Below are positions 1-6,449 of a stretch of 11,745 nucleotides of DNA, piece after piece. The stretch spans positions 1-11,745 of the forward strand of contig JACVQI010000040.1 of assembly GCA_015661095.1 (NCBI GenBank). The letters are read 5' to 3'. The stretch's first letter is position 1. Every line of letters begins with the position of its first letter. The notes beneath the pieces are model-generated. The model was not told the DNA's origin, searched no databases, and worked only from the letters and a program-made list of their open reading frames with translations. The translations under genes were made by a program, and so were the position numbers. This DNA comes from Gammaproteobacteria bacterium. Its GTDB lineage: Bacteria > Pseudomonadota > Gammaproteobacteria > Eutrophobiales > Eutrophobiaceae.

Positions 1-1
1 C

Positions 2-307
2 GCCATACTGCTTGGACATTATGCCGATTATGTCGAGGCTAATGCGGAAGGTACTATAGTGCGCCTCGGCTATTCTTTCGGTGGCAACATCCCAGTACCG
101 CTGTTACGGGATCTGGATCAGAAGCTGGATGACGGCGTAGCAGGCACGGGTGTATTACGGGCAGCCTTTGGCCAGGCAACACCTGCCGGTGTTTTAGGGG
201 TGATCGTCGAAGCAACGGGTACTGATTGCACGATCAATACAGGTAATCCGTATGTATGGAATGTTGATAGCGCCAACCAGACCTGTAATGCGGTTTTCCT
301 TTACTAA
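2..307 (+). CDS. C-terminal part of a possible pilin-like protein (5' end outside window)
   Basis: The frame is open from the first bases of the window to TAA at 305-307, giving 101 residues with no start visible, so the gene begins upstream. A GTG at 59 is in frame, but the coding signal continues before it. The fragment has alternating hydrophobic and glycine-rich stretches, then two cysteines (fragment residues 76 and 95) separated by 18 residues close to the C-terminus (TDCTINTG ... NQTCNAVFLY). A C-terminal disulfide loop of this kind is typical of type IV pilins and pseudopilins. The diagnostic N-terminal prepilin helix lies outside the window, so the pilin assignment is inference. Another small secreted disulfide protein would fit as well. 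A strong terminator begins 30 nt after the stop, so this is the last gene of its transcript. Confidence 0.4.
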   Translation, partial: AILLGHYADYVEANAEGTIVRLGYSFGGNIPVPLLRDLDQKLDDGVAGTGVLRAAFGQATPAGVLGVIVEATGTDCTINTGNPYVWNVDSANQTCNAVFLY

Positions 308-336
308 TTACTACGAATAACAGCAAGGATAGTGAC

Positions 337-366
337 GAAGGCCCGCCTTGGCGGGCCTTCTTTTTT
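337..366 (+). terminator. Rho-independent terminator
   Basis: A perfect 10-bp GC-rich stem (GAAGGCCCGC at 337-346 pairing with GCGGGCCTTC at 351-360) closes a CTTG tetraloop and is followed at once by six T residues (361-366). This is a textbook intrinsic terminator for the gene ending at 307. Confidence 0.95.
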
Positions 367-421
367 GTGAGGTTGCATGGATTGGGAATATAATCTTCCA
401 GTCGCTGATTAATATAGACTG

Positions 422-504
422 GTAGGATACGGTGAGGAACGAACCGCATCGATCGAGCGTGACAACGTGAATCCCCGGATTGCGCTACGCTGCATCCGGG
501 CTAC
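422..504. repeat. REPIN-like pair of inverted REP elements
   Basis: Two imperfect palindromes face each other. On the + strand, GTAG (422-425) is followed by GATACGGT (426-433), a 9-nt loop and ACCGCATC (443-450), pairing 7 of 8. On the - strand, GTAG (504-501) is followed by CCCGGAT (500-494), an internal loop and ATCCGGG (480-474), with an extra GCG/CGC pairing inside. A GTAG tetranucleotide 5' of an imperfect palindrome is the hallmark of REP sequences mobilised by TnpA-REP (RAYT) transposases, and inverted pairs are called REPINs. The two halves have different sequences, which is unusual for a simple REPIN. The family label comes from architecture alone. No transposase is present in this window. 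Confidence 0.6.
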
Positions 505-520
505 CACTGATCGATATAGA

Positions 521-529
521 TGTAATAAT
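521..529 (+). promoter_or_regulatory. Candidate extended -10 promoter for the ABC ATPase gene
   Basis: TGTAATAAT has a TG one base before AATAAT, which is 5 of 6 to TATAAT and forms an extended -10. No good -35 is present at 17 bp spacing. Transcription would start near 536, giving a leader of about 33 nt before the GTG at 569. Sequence match only. Confidence 0.3.
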
Positions 530-568
530 CTCTTAGCACAAATTAACAATGGGTAATTCAGCCTCAAC

Positions 569-1297
569 GTGACAGATCAGGTCATAACTTTTAGCGGCGT
601 TCACAAACGCTACGGCAGGCAACAGGTCTTATGCGGCATCGACCTGATTGTTCCCAGGGGCCAGTTTCTGGGATTGGTGGGGGTGAATGGCGCCGGTAAA
701 ACGACCATGATCAAGTGTCTGCTGGATTTCACCTCGCTTGATTCAGGTTCCATCCGCATTCGTGGCCAGGATTCCTCGATAACTGAGGCAAGAAACGATC
801 TGGCCTATCTACCGGAAAAATTCACCCCGCCTTATTATCTGACCGGCAGGGATTTTCTCGAATATATGTCCAGATTGCATCAGGCGGTCTTTCAACAGGA
901 GCAGATTGAGTCGATGCTGGGCATACTGGATCTCGATCTGGCGGCATTGACCAAACCGGTCAGGCAGTTGTCCAAAGGCATGTCGCAGAAACTGGGTCTG
1001 GCCGCCTGCCTGCTTAGCGACAAGGAGTTGTTGATTATGGACGAACCGATGAGCGGTCTCGACCCGCGCTCCCGTGCCTATTTGAAACAATATTTACTGG
1101 GTTTGAAAGCCAGGAATAAAACGCTGTTTTTCAGTACCCATTTATTGAACGATGTTGAGGTATTATGCGATCAAGTGGCGGTCCTGCATCAGGGCCAGAT
1201 CCGATTCACCGGTTCACCGGCCGAGTGTTGTAAGCAATTTGAGACCGATGACTTCGAACAGGCTTACCTTAAATGCATCAACTCTGGAAAAGAATAA
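569..1297 (+). CDS. ABC transporter ATP-binding protein (lone ATPase, ABC-2 export type)
   Basis: This 242-residue nucleotide-binding subunit has all the ATPase motifs: Walker A GVNGAGKTT (38-46), a Q-loop region LPEKF (81-85) with Glu in place of Gln as is common in ABC-2 type exporters, signature LSKGMSQ (134-140), Walker B LLIMDEP (154-160) with catalytic Glu159, D-loop SGLD (162-165) and switch His191. It should hydrolyse ATP on the cytoplasmic face of the membrane to drive export by a separate permease. No permease follows: the next stretch is a repeat-rich gap and then a convergent gene, so any partner lies elsewhere or has been lost. The start is GTG at 569. An in-frame stop lies just upstream and later starts would remove conserved sequence. 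There is no clear Shine-Dalgarno, so translation may be weak. The substrate cannot be told. Confidence 0.93.
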   Translation: MTDQVITFSGVHKRYGRQQVLCGIDLIVPRGQFLGLVGVNGAGKTTMIKCLLDFTSLDSGSIRIRGQDSSITEARNDLAYLPEKFTPPYYLTGRDFLEYMSRLHQAVFQQEQIESMLGILDLDLAALTKPVRQLSKGMSQKLGLAACLLSDKELLIMDEPMSGLDPRSRAYLKQYLLGLKARNKTLFFSTHLLNDVEVLCDQVAVLHQGQIRFTGSPAECCKQFETDDFEQAYLKCINSGKE

Positions 1298-1299
1298 AT

Positions 1300-1318
1300 T
1301 AAACACAGAGGCACAGAG
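1300..1318 (+). repeat. CACAGAG-type dispersed repeat, left copy
   Basis: TAAACACAGAGGCACAGAG, two CACAGAG units, is the exact reverse complement of 1516-1534, giving a 19-bp perfect inverted repeat with 197 nt between arms. It begins three bases after the ABC ATPase stop. I recall near-identical CACAGAG strings scattered through many environmental bacterial genomes, but did not search. Confidence 0.8.
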
Positions 1319-1320
1319 AA

Positions 1321-1356
1321 AAAAGTAAAAAGTTGAAAGTAGAAAGTTAAAAAGTT
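1321..1356 (+). repeat. Short degenerate AAAGT tandem tract
   Basis: This A-rich tract is built of repeating AAAGT, AAAAAGTT, GAAAGT, AGAAAGTT and AAAAAGTT units directly after the CACAGAG copy. It is non-coding and looks like part of the same repeat insertion. The rest of the gap to 1496 is AT-rich, with a degenerate third CACAGAG-like copy on the opposite strand at 1418-1433. Confidence 0.55.
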
Positions 1357-1496
1357 GTAAGAAATATTATTTAAAAATCATCATGATTCACATTATTCTA
1401 TTTTAATTTTTGATTATCCTCTGAGTCTCTGGGTTTCTTCTTTTGAAGACTGAATCCAGGAGTAACTTTACTGTAAATAGTTCAAGCAGCCAATAG

Positions 1497-1988
1497 CTAT
1501 AATTTTCTCTGTGTCCTCTGTGCCTCTGTGTTTATTTTTTTCAAGAATAAATTTAGAAGCTTGAATGCTTTTTGATAGATGCCGGGATGTTTGCTTTCCC
1601 TGGGGCCGGCGATGTTCAGGATTTCAATCTGCTGTTCAGTTATCCAACACATAAATTTGCGCGGATCAACGGCCTTGTTAATATTGATCTTAAGCCAGGG
1701 TTTACGCAAGGTCCGGGCTAATTGCAGCGTCAATCCTGTTCCGCCTTCCAATTTTCCGGCATATAGTATCAAGGTTGCATCGGCATCACGAACGTTCCAC
1801 GTCGTACGGAGAGCATAATCGGCACTGTCAGTTTCCTTCAGTTGATACTTGTCAGCTATGTTGCCATCCTCCGCCAGGCGGCCCCTGGGACACCAGCCGC
1901 CATGCGCGATCTGATTTTTGATCGCGGCATCAAGTGCCGCGCGATCTACGCCGGTTTGTCCTCCCGAGATTATCTTATTGATTGGCAT
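1497..1988 (-). CDS. cpYpsA-related SLOG family protein (often annotated putative molybdenum carrier)
   Basis: The 163-residue product matches my knowledge of the circularly permuted YpsA branch of the SLOG nucleotide-binding superfamily, whose members are widely named putative molybdenum carrier proteins. Visible family motifs are ISGGQTGVDRAALD (7-20, the glycine-rich nucleotide-binding loop), GWCPRGRLAEDG (31-42), TWNVRDADATLIL (63-75), GGTGLTLQLA (82-91) and AGPRESKHPGIY (127-138). It is probably cytosolic and binds a nucleotide or related ligand; its true role is unknown. ATG at 1986-1988 has an AAGG-like site upstream. The family's normal end is near residue 150. The last residues here (about 152-162, INTEAQRTQRK) are encoded by the CACAGAG repeat at 1503-1534, so the tail is acquired. 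It is divergent from the DUF4124 gene and convergent with the ABC ATPase. Confidence 0.88.
   Translation of the reverse strand: MPINKIISGGQTGVDRAALDAAIKNQIAHGGWCPRGRLAEDGNIADKYQLKETDSADYALRTTWNVRDADATLILYAGKLEGGTGLTLQLARTLRKPWLKININKAVDPRKFMCWITEQQIEILNIAGPRESKHPGIYQKAFKLLNLFLKKINTEAQRTQRKL
1503..1534 (-). repeat. CACAGAG-type dispersed repeat, right copy, inside a coding 3' end
   Basis: Read on the - strand this contains three CACAGAG units, one more than the left copy at 1300-1318. Positions 1516-1534 are the exact reverse complement of that copy. The repeat lies inside the end of the cpYpsA-like gene and encodes its last eleven or so residues before the TAG at 1497-1499. Confidence 0.8.
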
Positions 1989-2030
1989 TGATGTGTTGCC
2001 TTACTCAGTGCGGTTATATTAATTGAATGG

Positions 2031-2039
2031 TGCTATAAT
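2031..2039 (+). promoter_or_regulatory. Extended -10 promoter for the DUF4124-type gene
   Basis: TGCTATAAT combines a perfect -10 hexamer (TATAAT, 2034-2039) with the extended TG motif. The -35 region at 17 bp spacing (CGGTTA) is poor, and an extended -10 can compensate for that. Transcription would start near 2046, about 18 nt before the ATG at 2064, leaving a short leader. Confidence 0.6.
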
Positions 2040-2063
2040 TTCGTACAGTTATCGGGATCTGGT

Positions 2064-2573
2064 ATGACACGATTCTTAATAAGCCTGATTATCACTGTAT
2101 TCTGCGTATCGGTAAATGCGCGGATGTATCAATGGGTCGACCCTGACAATGGTACGACTCAATTATCCGGCAAGCCGCCAGCCTGGTACCGCAGCAGCAC
2201 CGGCGGTCCCCGTATATTTGTATTTGAGAATGGCAAGGTTGTTGATGATACCGGCGTTAAGGTTTCAGAGCCTGAACGGGACCAGTTGAGACTACAGGCA
2301 TTTTTACAGGCCGAAGAGGACAGGTCCTCGGTCAGGGACAAGCTGCTGGAGGCGAAGCGATTGGAAGCCGCATTAGGACTGGAACAGAAGGAAGAAGAAG
2401 CGGTTGTGGAAACGGAGGAAGTGGCGGCAGCAACAGACGCACATCCGACAGAGGAGGAAGCACCACCAACCGAACAGGAAGCGATTAATCAGATGCGATC
2501 CTTGATCGAAGAATGGGAAGCTCGCAGAACCGAGGCTGCGAAAGGTGTAGTCAATCCTGACGAAAATCAGTAA
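2064..2573 (+). CDS. DUF4124-type secreted/periplasmic protein with acidic C-terminal half
   Basis: The 169-residue protein has a signal peptide (hydrophobic 4-15, likely cleavage after SVNA at about 19), then a short beta-rich module beginning MYQWVDPDNGTTQLSG (21-36), which resembles the DUF4124 family common in proteobacterial envelope proteins (usual form: Y-K-W-x-D-x-x-G-x-x-x-y-S). Residues 70-112 are charged and probably helical. Residues 108-140 are very rich in Glu and Ala with PTE/PPTE motifs, followed by a charged helix (138-160). Function is unknown. The ATG at 2064 is preceded by GGGATCTGG, a weak ribosome site, and by a strong extended -10 promoter. It is transcribed alone, divergent from the cpYpsA-like gene and convergent with the kinase. 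Confidence 0.8.
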   Translation: MTRFLISLIITVFCVSVNARMYQWVDPDNGTTQLSGKPPAWYRSSTGGPRIFVFENGKVVDDTGVKVSEPERDQLRLQAFLQAEEDRSSVRDKLLEAKRLEAALGLEQKEEEAVVETEEVAAATDAHPTEEEAPPTEQEAINQMRSLIEEWEARRTEAAKGVVNPDENQ

Positions 2574-2600
2574 GCCCGGGTCTTTACTGTCACTTTTTTT
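2568..2600 (+). terminator. Possible weak terminator after the DUF4124-type gene
   Basis: CAGTAA (2568-2573, containing the stop codon) pairs with TTACTG (2584-2589) around a 10-nt interval, and a run of seven T follows at 2594-2600 after a 4-nt gap. The stem is short and AT-rich, so termination efficiency is doubtful. Confidence 0.35.
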
Positions 2601-2661
2601 GTTTCTGCGCCCGTCCAAATCGAACCACGATGAATCCTATCAAGCGTGGCTACGTATAATT

Positions 2662-4122
2662 CTATTTACCAGTAAATATCCTTCTAATGGTACTCACCAG
2701 GGAAGTGTCTTGTGTGCTAACGAAGGATTTCATGGCCAGCAAGGCTTCATTATCCGGATCTATCCGTAAGCCCAGATCAACATAGGCCTGAGTTTTATCG
2801 ACCTCATTCTTGATCATGGCCTGTTCAGCGAGTATGGAATACCGATTCGCTATCTCCATGATGCCATTGATCGCGTCCTGATTGTCAGGATCCAGTTCCA
2901 GGAGGCGGGTAAAATAGTAATAAGCATTGTCCCTGGGTGGATAAGTCAGTTTATATTCATCCAGACTTTGTCGCCCGAGAAACAACAGCGCTTTGAGAAC
3001 TTCTGGTGTTGGTAATTGTGTGGCCGGAGTCGTGGCCGCCGGATTTGGTGTTTGCGCGGGCACTGCAGCGGTCCCAGCAGTGGTCTCCGAACCGGGAGGT
3101 TGTGTCCCGGCAGGCGTATCCGACAGCACAGTATTGGTAGTGATTTGCTGAACCGGAACAGAATTATCTTTGATACGAATTTCTACATATTTAAGTGTGG
3201 AAAACAGTATCAATGATAGAAGGATCAGGCCGATCAAAATCTGTTTTGAGCGCTTGCCCTTCAAGCTGGCGCCGGCGGCCAGGGATTCGCCTGTTAATTT
3301 ATAATCCCTGAGGCGATCAGCGCTGCGTAATTTTGCCTGTAATTTAGTAATTTCCGCATACAGGGCCTCCGCATCAGGAAACCGTTCTTCCCTTTTCTTG
3401 GCCAGTAATTTGTCTACCAGATCCTGATAGTCTTTCAATTCGGCGGGCAGTCTGGGGATAGGCGCCTGTTTATGCTGGATGACGATATCGATAATGGAAT
3501 CGGAGATAAAGGGTTTTTTCCCGGTCAGCATTTCAAAAAATATACAGCCCAGGCTGTACAAATCCGCACGCCCATCGAGCTTGATCCCGTCAGCCTGTTC
3601 CGGGCTGACGTAGTTGGGGCTGCCAAGAAAAATACCGGTGGAAGTCAGGTCGGCATCCGCATTGATGGCCTTGGCGATGCCGAAATCCGATAACAACGGC
3701 GTGTCGTCCTTGAACAGAACATTGGCCGGTTTTACATCGCGATGAATAATCCCATGCTTGTGGGCCTCGCCCAGCGCGCTGGTTATTTGCGACAGATAGC
3801 GGAGGGCTTCCTCGGGTGAAATCGACAGTTCCAGTCGCTGCTTGAGATCGCCGCCCTGGACATATTCCATGGAGATATACAGATCGCTGTCATTGGCGAT
3901 GCCGATATCGTAAATCGTGATGATATTTGGGTGATTCAGTGAGGCGACAATTCGTCCTTCCGCGAGAAACCGTGAGATAAGATCCTCGGCCTTGTCCGCG
4001 GCCGAAGCATCCAGAATTTTCAGTACTACCGGTCGATCCAGAGATTCCTGAATCGCCAGATAGACAGTTGCCATTCCGCCTCTGCCGATTTCACGCTGAA
4101 TTTGGTAACCAGGTATCTCCAT
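2662..4122 (-). CDS. Membrane-anchored PknB-type Ser/Thr protein kinase with C-terminal TPR-like domain
   Basis: This 486-residue Hanks-type kinase is complete in its catalytic residues: glycine loop GRGGMATV (13-20), ATP-binding Lys35 in VLK, helix C Glu55, catalytic loop HRDVKPAN (127-134, Asp129), DFG (146-148), GSPNYVSPEQ (167-176) and DLYSLG (188-193). The kinase domain spans about 5-262. A basic juxtamembrane stretch leads to one membrane helix (about 294-310), then a Pro/Thr/Ala-rich linker (about 320-372), then a helical region (373-465) with two DPDN motifs (411-414 and 456-459) spaced like TPR units. The kinase would face the cytoplasm and the helical part the periplasm, suggesting an envelope sensor. 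The ATG at 4122 begins the conserved domain but lacks a Shine-Dalgarno (AT-rich leader). No phosphatase or FHA partner is nearby, so the target is unknown. Confidence 0.95.
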   Translation of the reverse strand: MEIPGYQIQREIGRGGMATVYLAIQESLDRPVVLKILDASAADKAEDLISRFLAEGRIVASLNHPNIITIYDIGIANDSDLYISMEYVQGGDLKQRLELSISPEEALRYLSQITSALGEAHKHGIIHRDVKPANVLFKDDTPLLSDFGIAKAINADADLTSTGIFLGSPNYVSPEQADGIKLDGRADLYSLGCIFFEMLTGKKPFISDSIIDIVIQHKQAPIPRLPAELKDYQDLVDKLLAKKREERFPDAEALYAEITKLQAKLRSADRLRDYKLTGESLAAGASLKGKRSKQILIGLILLSLILFSTLKYVEIRIKDNSVPVQQITTNTVLSDTPAGTQPPGSETTAGTAAVPAQTPNPAATTPATQLPTPEVLKALLFLGRQSLDEYKLTYPPRDNAYYYFTRLLELDPDNQDAINGIMEIANRYSILAEQAMIKNEVDKTQAYVDLGLRIDPDNEALLAMKSFVSTQDTSLVSTIRRIFTGK

Positions 4123-4538
4123 TTATTTAATTATTAAGCTGTTTGAACTGAAAAGATCGGATGCCGGTTTATCCAGAATTGTTAACTATAACAGCATAAT
4201 TTATATCATGATACTGCGCCATTTTGATAAAAAACATCCACTGGTCACTCACCATTGATAGTAGAAAATACTGTGTCCACCGCTCAAACTATAGCGACAA
4301 GTATTTGATAAATGTGAGGGAAATCGGACCAGTTAATCGATACACTTTTATGAGGTTGTACTGGAGACCAAACATCTGCTGACAGGAATAGTCCTTCTCT
4401 ATATGTTTCGGCCTCAGTACAATTGATCTCGGATATATCGAATATCAACAGGCACGGCTAAAACTGAATAGAAACGAAAAGGATCTTGTAATAGGATCAG
4501 GGGGCTGATAAAAAGAACAGACCAGCCAGGAAGCAGTC
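4123..4538. other. 416-base intergenic region between kinase and rsd
   Basis: This AT-rich gap separates the divergent kinase and rsd genes and must hold both promoters. On the - strand TGTTATAGT (4193-4185) is an extended -10-like sequence about 65 nt from the kinase ATG, without a good -35. For rsd I find no convincing promoter; TTGATC at 4423-4428 has no matching -10. No open frame with a ribosome site and no strong hairpin is seen. Confidence 0.4.
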
Positions 4539-5006
4539 ATGGCAGAAAAACGAAAAAGATTGAAAGAACGTCGCGGTCAAACCTCAAAACTAATCGAACA
4601 TATGCTGGTTGAACGTCACCAGTTACTGGCTTTATTACTGCAAGCATCCTCAATCAAGGCGGAAAAACCTTCCGATACTGATTTGGATATGCTCAACGAA
4701 TTTTGCCAGGTGCTGGTTGATTACATCGCCGCCGGGCATTTCGGTCTTTATGAGCGAATCGTTAAAAAGAAGGAACGGCGGAAAAGTGTGGCGGATATGG
4801 CGGTGCAGGTTTATCCGAAGATTGATGAAACCACGCAAATAGCCCTGTCGTTCAACGAAAAATACGATCCGGATAATGCTGCAACGGATTTATCTCTATT
4901 GCACGAGGAACTGTCCGGTTTAGGCGTGGCTCTTACCACCAGAATTGAAATGGAAGATCAGCTGATCCAGCAATTGTTTGAATCCACTGAATCAGTGCAA
5001 GCATAG
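4539..5006 (+). CDS. rsd: Rsd/AlgQ family anti-sigma-70 factor
   Basis: The 155-residue all-helical protein closely resembles Rsd of E. coli and AlgQ of Pseudomonas. The hallmark is NEFCQVLVDYIAAGHFGLYERI (53-74), matching Rsd's FCQSLVDYLSAGHFSIYERI in most positions. The spacing of the preceding helix (LIEHMLVERHQLL, 18-30) and the late ALTTRIEMEDQLI (131-143) also match. The family binds region 4 of the housekeeping sigma factor in the cytosol and shifts RNA polymerase toward alternative sigma factors in stationary phase. In Pseudomonas AlgQ also affects alginate and siderophore regulation. The ATG at 4539 has a good AGGAAG ribosome site (4528-4533). The first twelve residues are unusually basic. 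It is a single gene, convergent with the TerB gene, and lies about 4 kb from algR/algZ. Confidence 0.93.
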   Translation: MAEKRKRLKERRGQTSKLIEHMLVERHQLLALLLQASSIKAEKPSDTDLDMLNEFCQVLVDYIAAGHFGLYERIVKKKERRKSVADMAVQVYPKIDETTQIALSFNEKYDPDNAATDLSLLHEELSGLGVALTTRIEMEDQLIQQLFESTESVQA

Positions 5007-5011
5007 ATACG

Positions 5012-5046
5012 CACCAAACAAACCATGGCGGCTGGAGTGTTTGGTG
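5012..5046. terminator. Hairpin between convergent rsd and terB-like genes
   Basis: A perfect 9-bp inverted repeat, CACCAAACA (5012-5020) with TGTTTGGTG (5038-5046), encloses a second 3-bp pairing CCA/TGG (5023-5025 with 5033-5035). It sits 5 nt after the rsd stop and 16 nt beyond the TerB stop. There is no T-tract on either strand, so it could act as a bidirectional 3'-end structure rather than a classical terminator. Confidence 0.5.
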
Positions 5047-5062
5047 ATCCTTCCAGTATTAG

Positions 5063-5545
5063 TCAGCTTATATGTGGCTTGTGACTTGCTACCGATTCTA
5101 CCGCCCTGTGTTTGGCCTTGATATATTCCCGGTGCGGCACGTATAGTAAATCAGCGATTTTTCTGACGTAATATTCCTCATACTTGTCCAGTACAGTATC
5201 GGCGAAGGCTACCCGCCAGAGTATTTCAACAATCCCGACACGTTCCCCGGCGGTCATAGCCTGGTTGAGAAAGCTGGTGAACTCGTGCAGAGAAACGGCG
5301 TGATCGAATTCCTTTTGCGCCAGATTGATAATCGTTTCCGTATCGGCTGCGGTGAGGTGAAATACGTCTTGCAACGCCCGCTTAATCACATCCCGTTCCG
5401 CCGACTGTTGGCTAGTATCGGCCATGCTGATTTCAACCATGAGTACGGCGGCCGCCAGTTCCAGACTGGTTGCCGGGGCGCTCGCCTCTGTTCGGGATCC
5501 ACTCCGCGTGTGGGTTAAGAAGAAATCTTTTATTGTTTGTAACAT
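5063..5545 (-). CDS. TerB family protein (tellurite-resistance/DjlA-like helical domain)
   Basis: The 160-residue, single-domain helical protein fits the TerB family: SLELAAAVLMVEISMAD (27-43) is the first conserved helix with its Glu-x(4)-Asp pattern, and ILWRVAFADTVLDKYEEYYV (108-127) carries the second conserved acidic motif (Asp116, Asp120, Glu123/124). The acidic residues probably bind a divalent metal, as in Klebsiella TerB. Free-standing copies like this are common in proteobacteria and are annotated as tellurite resistance, but no other ter genes are here, so resistance should not be assumed. The ATG at 5545 has no strong Shine-Dalgarno. The first 25 residues are variable and contain no membrane segment, so the protein is cytosolic. 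It converges on rsd and is divergent from rsmE. Confidence 0.88.
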   Translation of the reverse strand: MLQTIKDFFLTHTRSGSRTEASAPATSLELAAAVLMVEISMADTSQQSAERDVIKRALQDVFHLTAADTETIINLAQKEFDHAVSLHEFTSFLNQAMTAGERVGIVEILWRVAFADTVLDKYEEYYVRKIADLLYVPHREYIKAKHRAVESVASHKPHIS

Positions 5546-5617
5546 ATTAAACTTGCATCAGGTCTGGCAGTTAAGTAGACATTGACCAGTATTGTTTTCG
5601 AATCCGGCTGGCGCAAA

Positions 5618-5623
5618 TATAAT
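5618..5623 (+). promoter_or_regulatory. Candidate -10 box for rsmE
   Basis: A perfect TATAAT lies 95 nt before the rsmE ATG in the gap divergent from the TerB gene. No good -35 sits at 16-18 bp; TTGACC at 5582-5587 is 30 bp away, too far. Match by sequence only. Confidence 0.3.
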
Positions 5624-5717
5624 GCCCGGAATATATTATGTTGTGGCGTACCAATATTATTCTTCATGATGACGATATTGACATTATTGATGGTCTCAGT
5701 CCCGGAGTCGGTCAAAC

Positions 5718-6449
5718 ATGCGGACTAATCGTGTATTTGTCGATACACCAATGCTATGCAACCAGCAGGTGCTGCTGCCGGAAGCACAGTCGCATCATAT
5801 GGGTAAGGTTTTGCGCATGCAACCCGGGCAGTTCGTGCACCTGTTCAATGGCGCCGGTGGCTACTATCGTGCCGAAATCACCCTGGTGCAAAAGCGGGCT
5901 GTGACTGTTATGCCACGGGAGTTTATTCCCGACCAGCCAACGACTGGGCTCCGCATCAATCTGGCCCAGGGCATTTCCCGTGGCCGGCATATGGATTACA
6001 CCATCCAGAAAGCGGTGGAGCTGGGCATCGCCAGCATCATACCGCTGGCCACCGATTACAGTAATGTGCATCTGTCGGAGCAAAGCGCAGATAATAAACT
6101 GAGTCACTGGCGCAATATTATTATCAGCGCCTGTGAACAATGCGGCCGCAATGATGTACCCGATATCGTGGCACCGGTTGCCTTTGATGACTGGGTCGTC
6201 GCAGTATCGAATACGCCGAGACTGGTGCTGAATCCGGCGGCGATTCATACACTCAAGGGACTGACGCCACCGCCGACGGAGTTGACCATCATTTGCGGAC
6301 CGGAAGGCGGGCTTAGCGATCGGGAGCTTGCGTTGGCGGTGCGGCAGAACTGTATCGCGATCAGACTCGGGCCGCGTGTCTTGCGTACGGAAACCGCGGC
6401 CATTGCGGCTATCAGCGCCAGCCAGACTCTCTGGGGTGATATGACCTGA
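5718..6449 (+). CDS. rsmE: 16S rRNA (uracil-1498-N3)-methyltransferase RsmE
   Basis: The 243-residue enzyme transfers a methyl group from S-adenosylmethionine to N3 of U1498 in 16S rRNA within the 30S subunit. It has the N-terminal PUA-like RNA-binding part (about 1-70, with HHMGKVLRMQPGQFVHLFNG at 26-45) and the C-terminal trefoil-knot SPOUT domain. Family motifs are TIQKAVELG (95-103), ACEQCGRNDVP (138-148), IICGPEGGLS (191-200) and LGPRVLRTETA (217-227), which form the methyl-donor pocket. The length equals that of E. coli RsmE (243). The ATG at 5718 follows a GGAG site (5704-5707) at 10 nt spacing. In E. coli rsmE is next to gshB; here the next gene is gshA, 257 nt away with its own leader, so they are probably separate transcripts. 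Confidence 0.97.
   Translation: MRTNRVFVDTPMLCNQQVLLPEAQSHHMGKVLRMQPGQFVHLFNGAGGYYRAEITLVQKRAVTVMPREFIPDQPTTGLRINLAQGISRGRHMDYTIQKAVELGIASIIPLATDYSNVHLSEQSADNKLSHWRNIIISACEQCGRNDVPDIVAPVAFDDWVVAVSNTPRLVLNPAAIHTLKGLTPPPTELTIICGPEGGLSDRELALAVRQNCIAIRLGPRVLRTETAAIAAISASQTLWGDMT

Noticed and set aside
1300..1534. CACAGAG repeats considered as a small CRISPR array
   Set aside because: Units are 7-9 bp, arms are inverted, there are no regular spacers and no cas genes.
5063..5545. Tellurite resistance operon
   Set aside because: Only one TerB-domain gene is present, with no terC, terD, terE or terZ nearby; the domain alone does not show resistance.
5530..5715. 61-codon open frame on the - strand between the TerB gene and rsmE
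   Set aside because: No ribosome site, no recognisable motif, and it overlaps the TerB start and promoter region.
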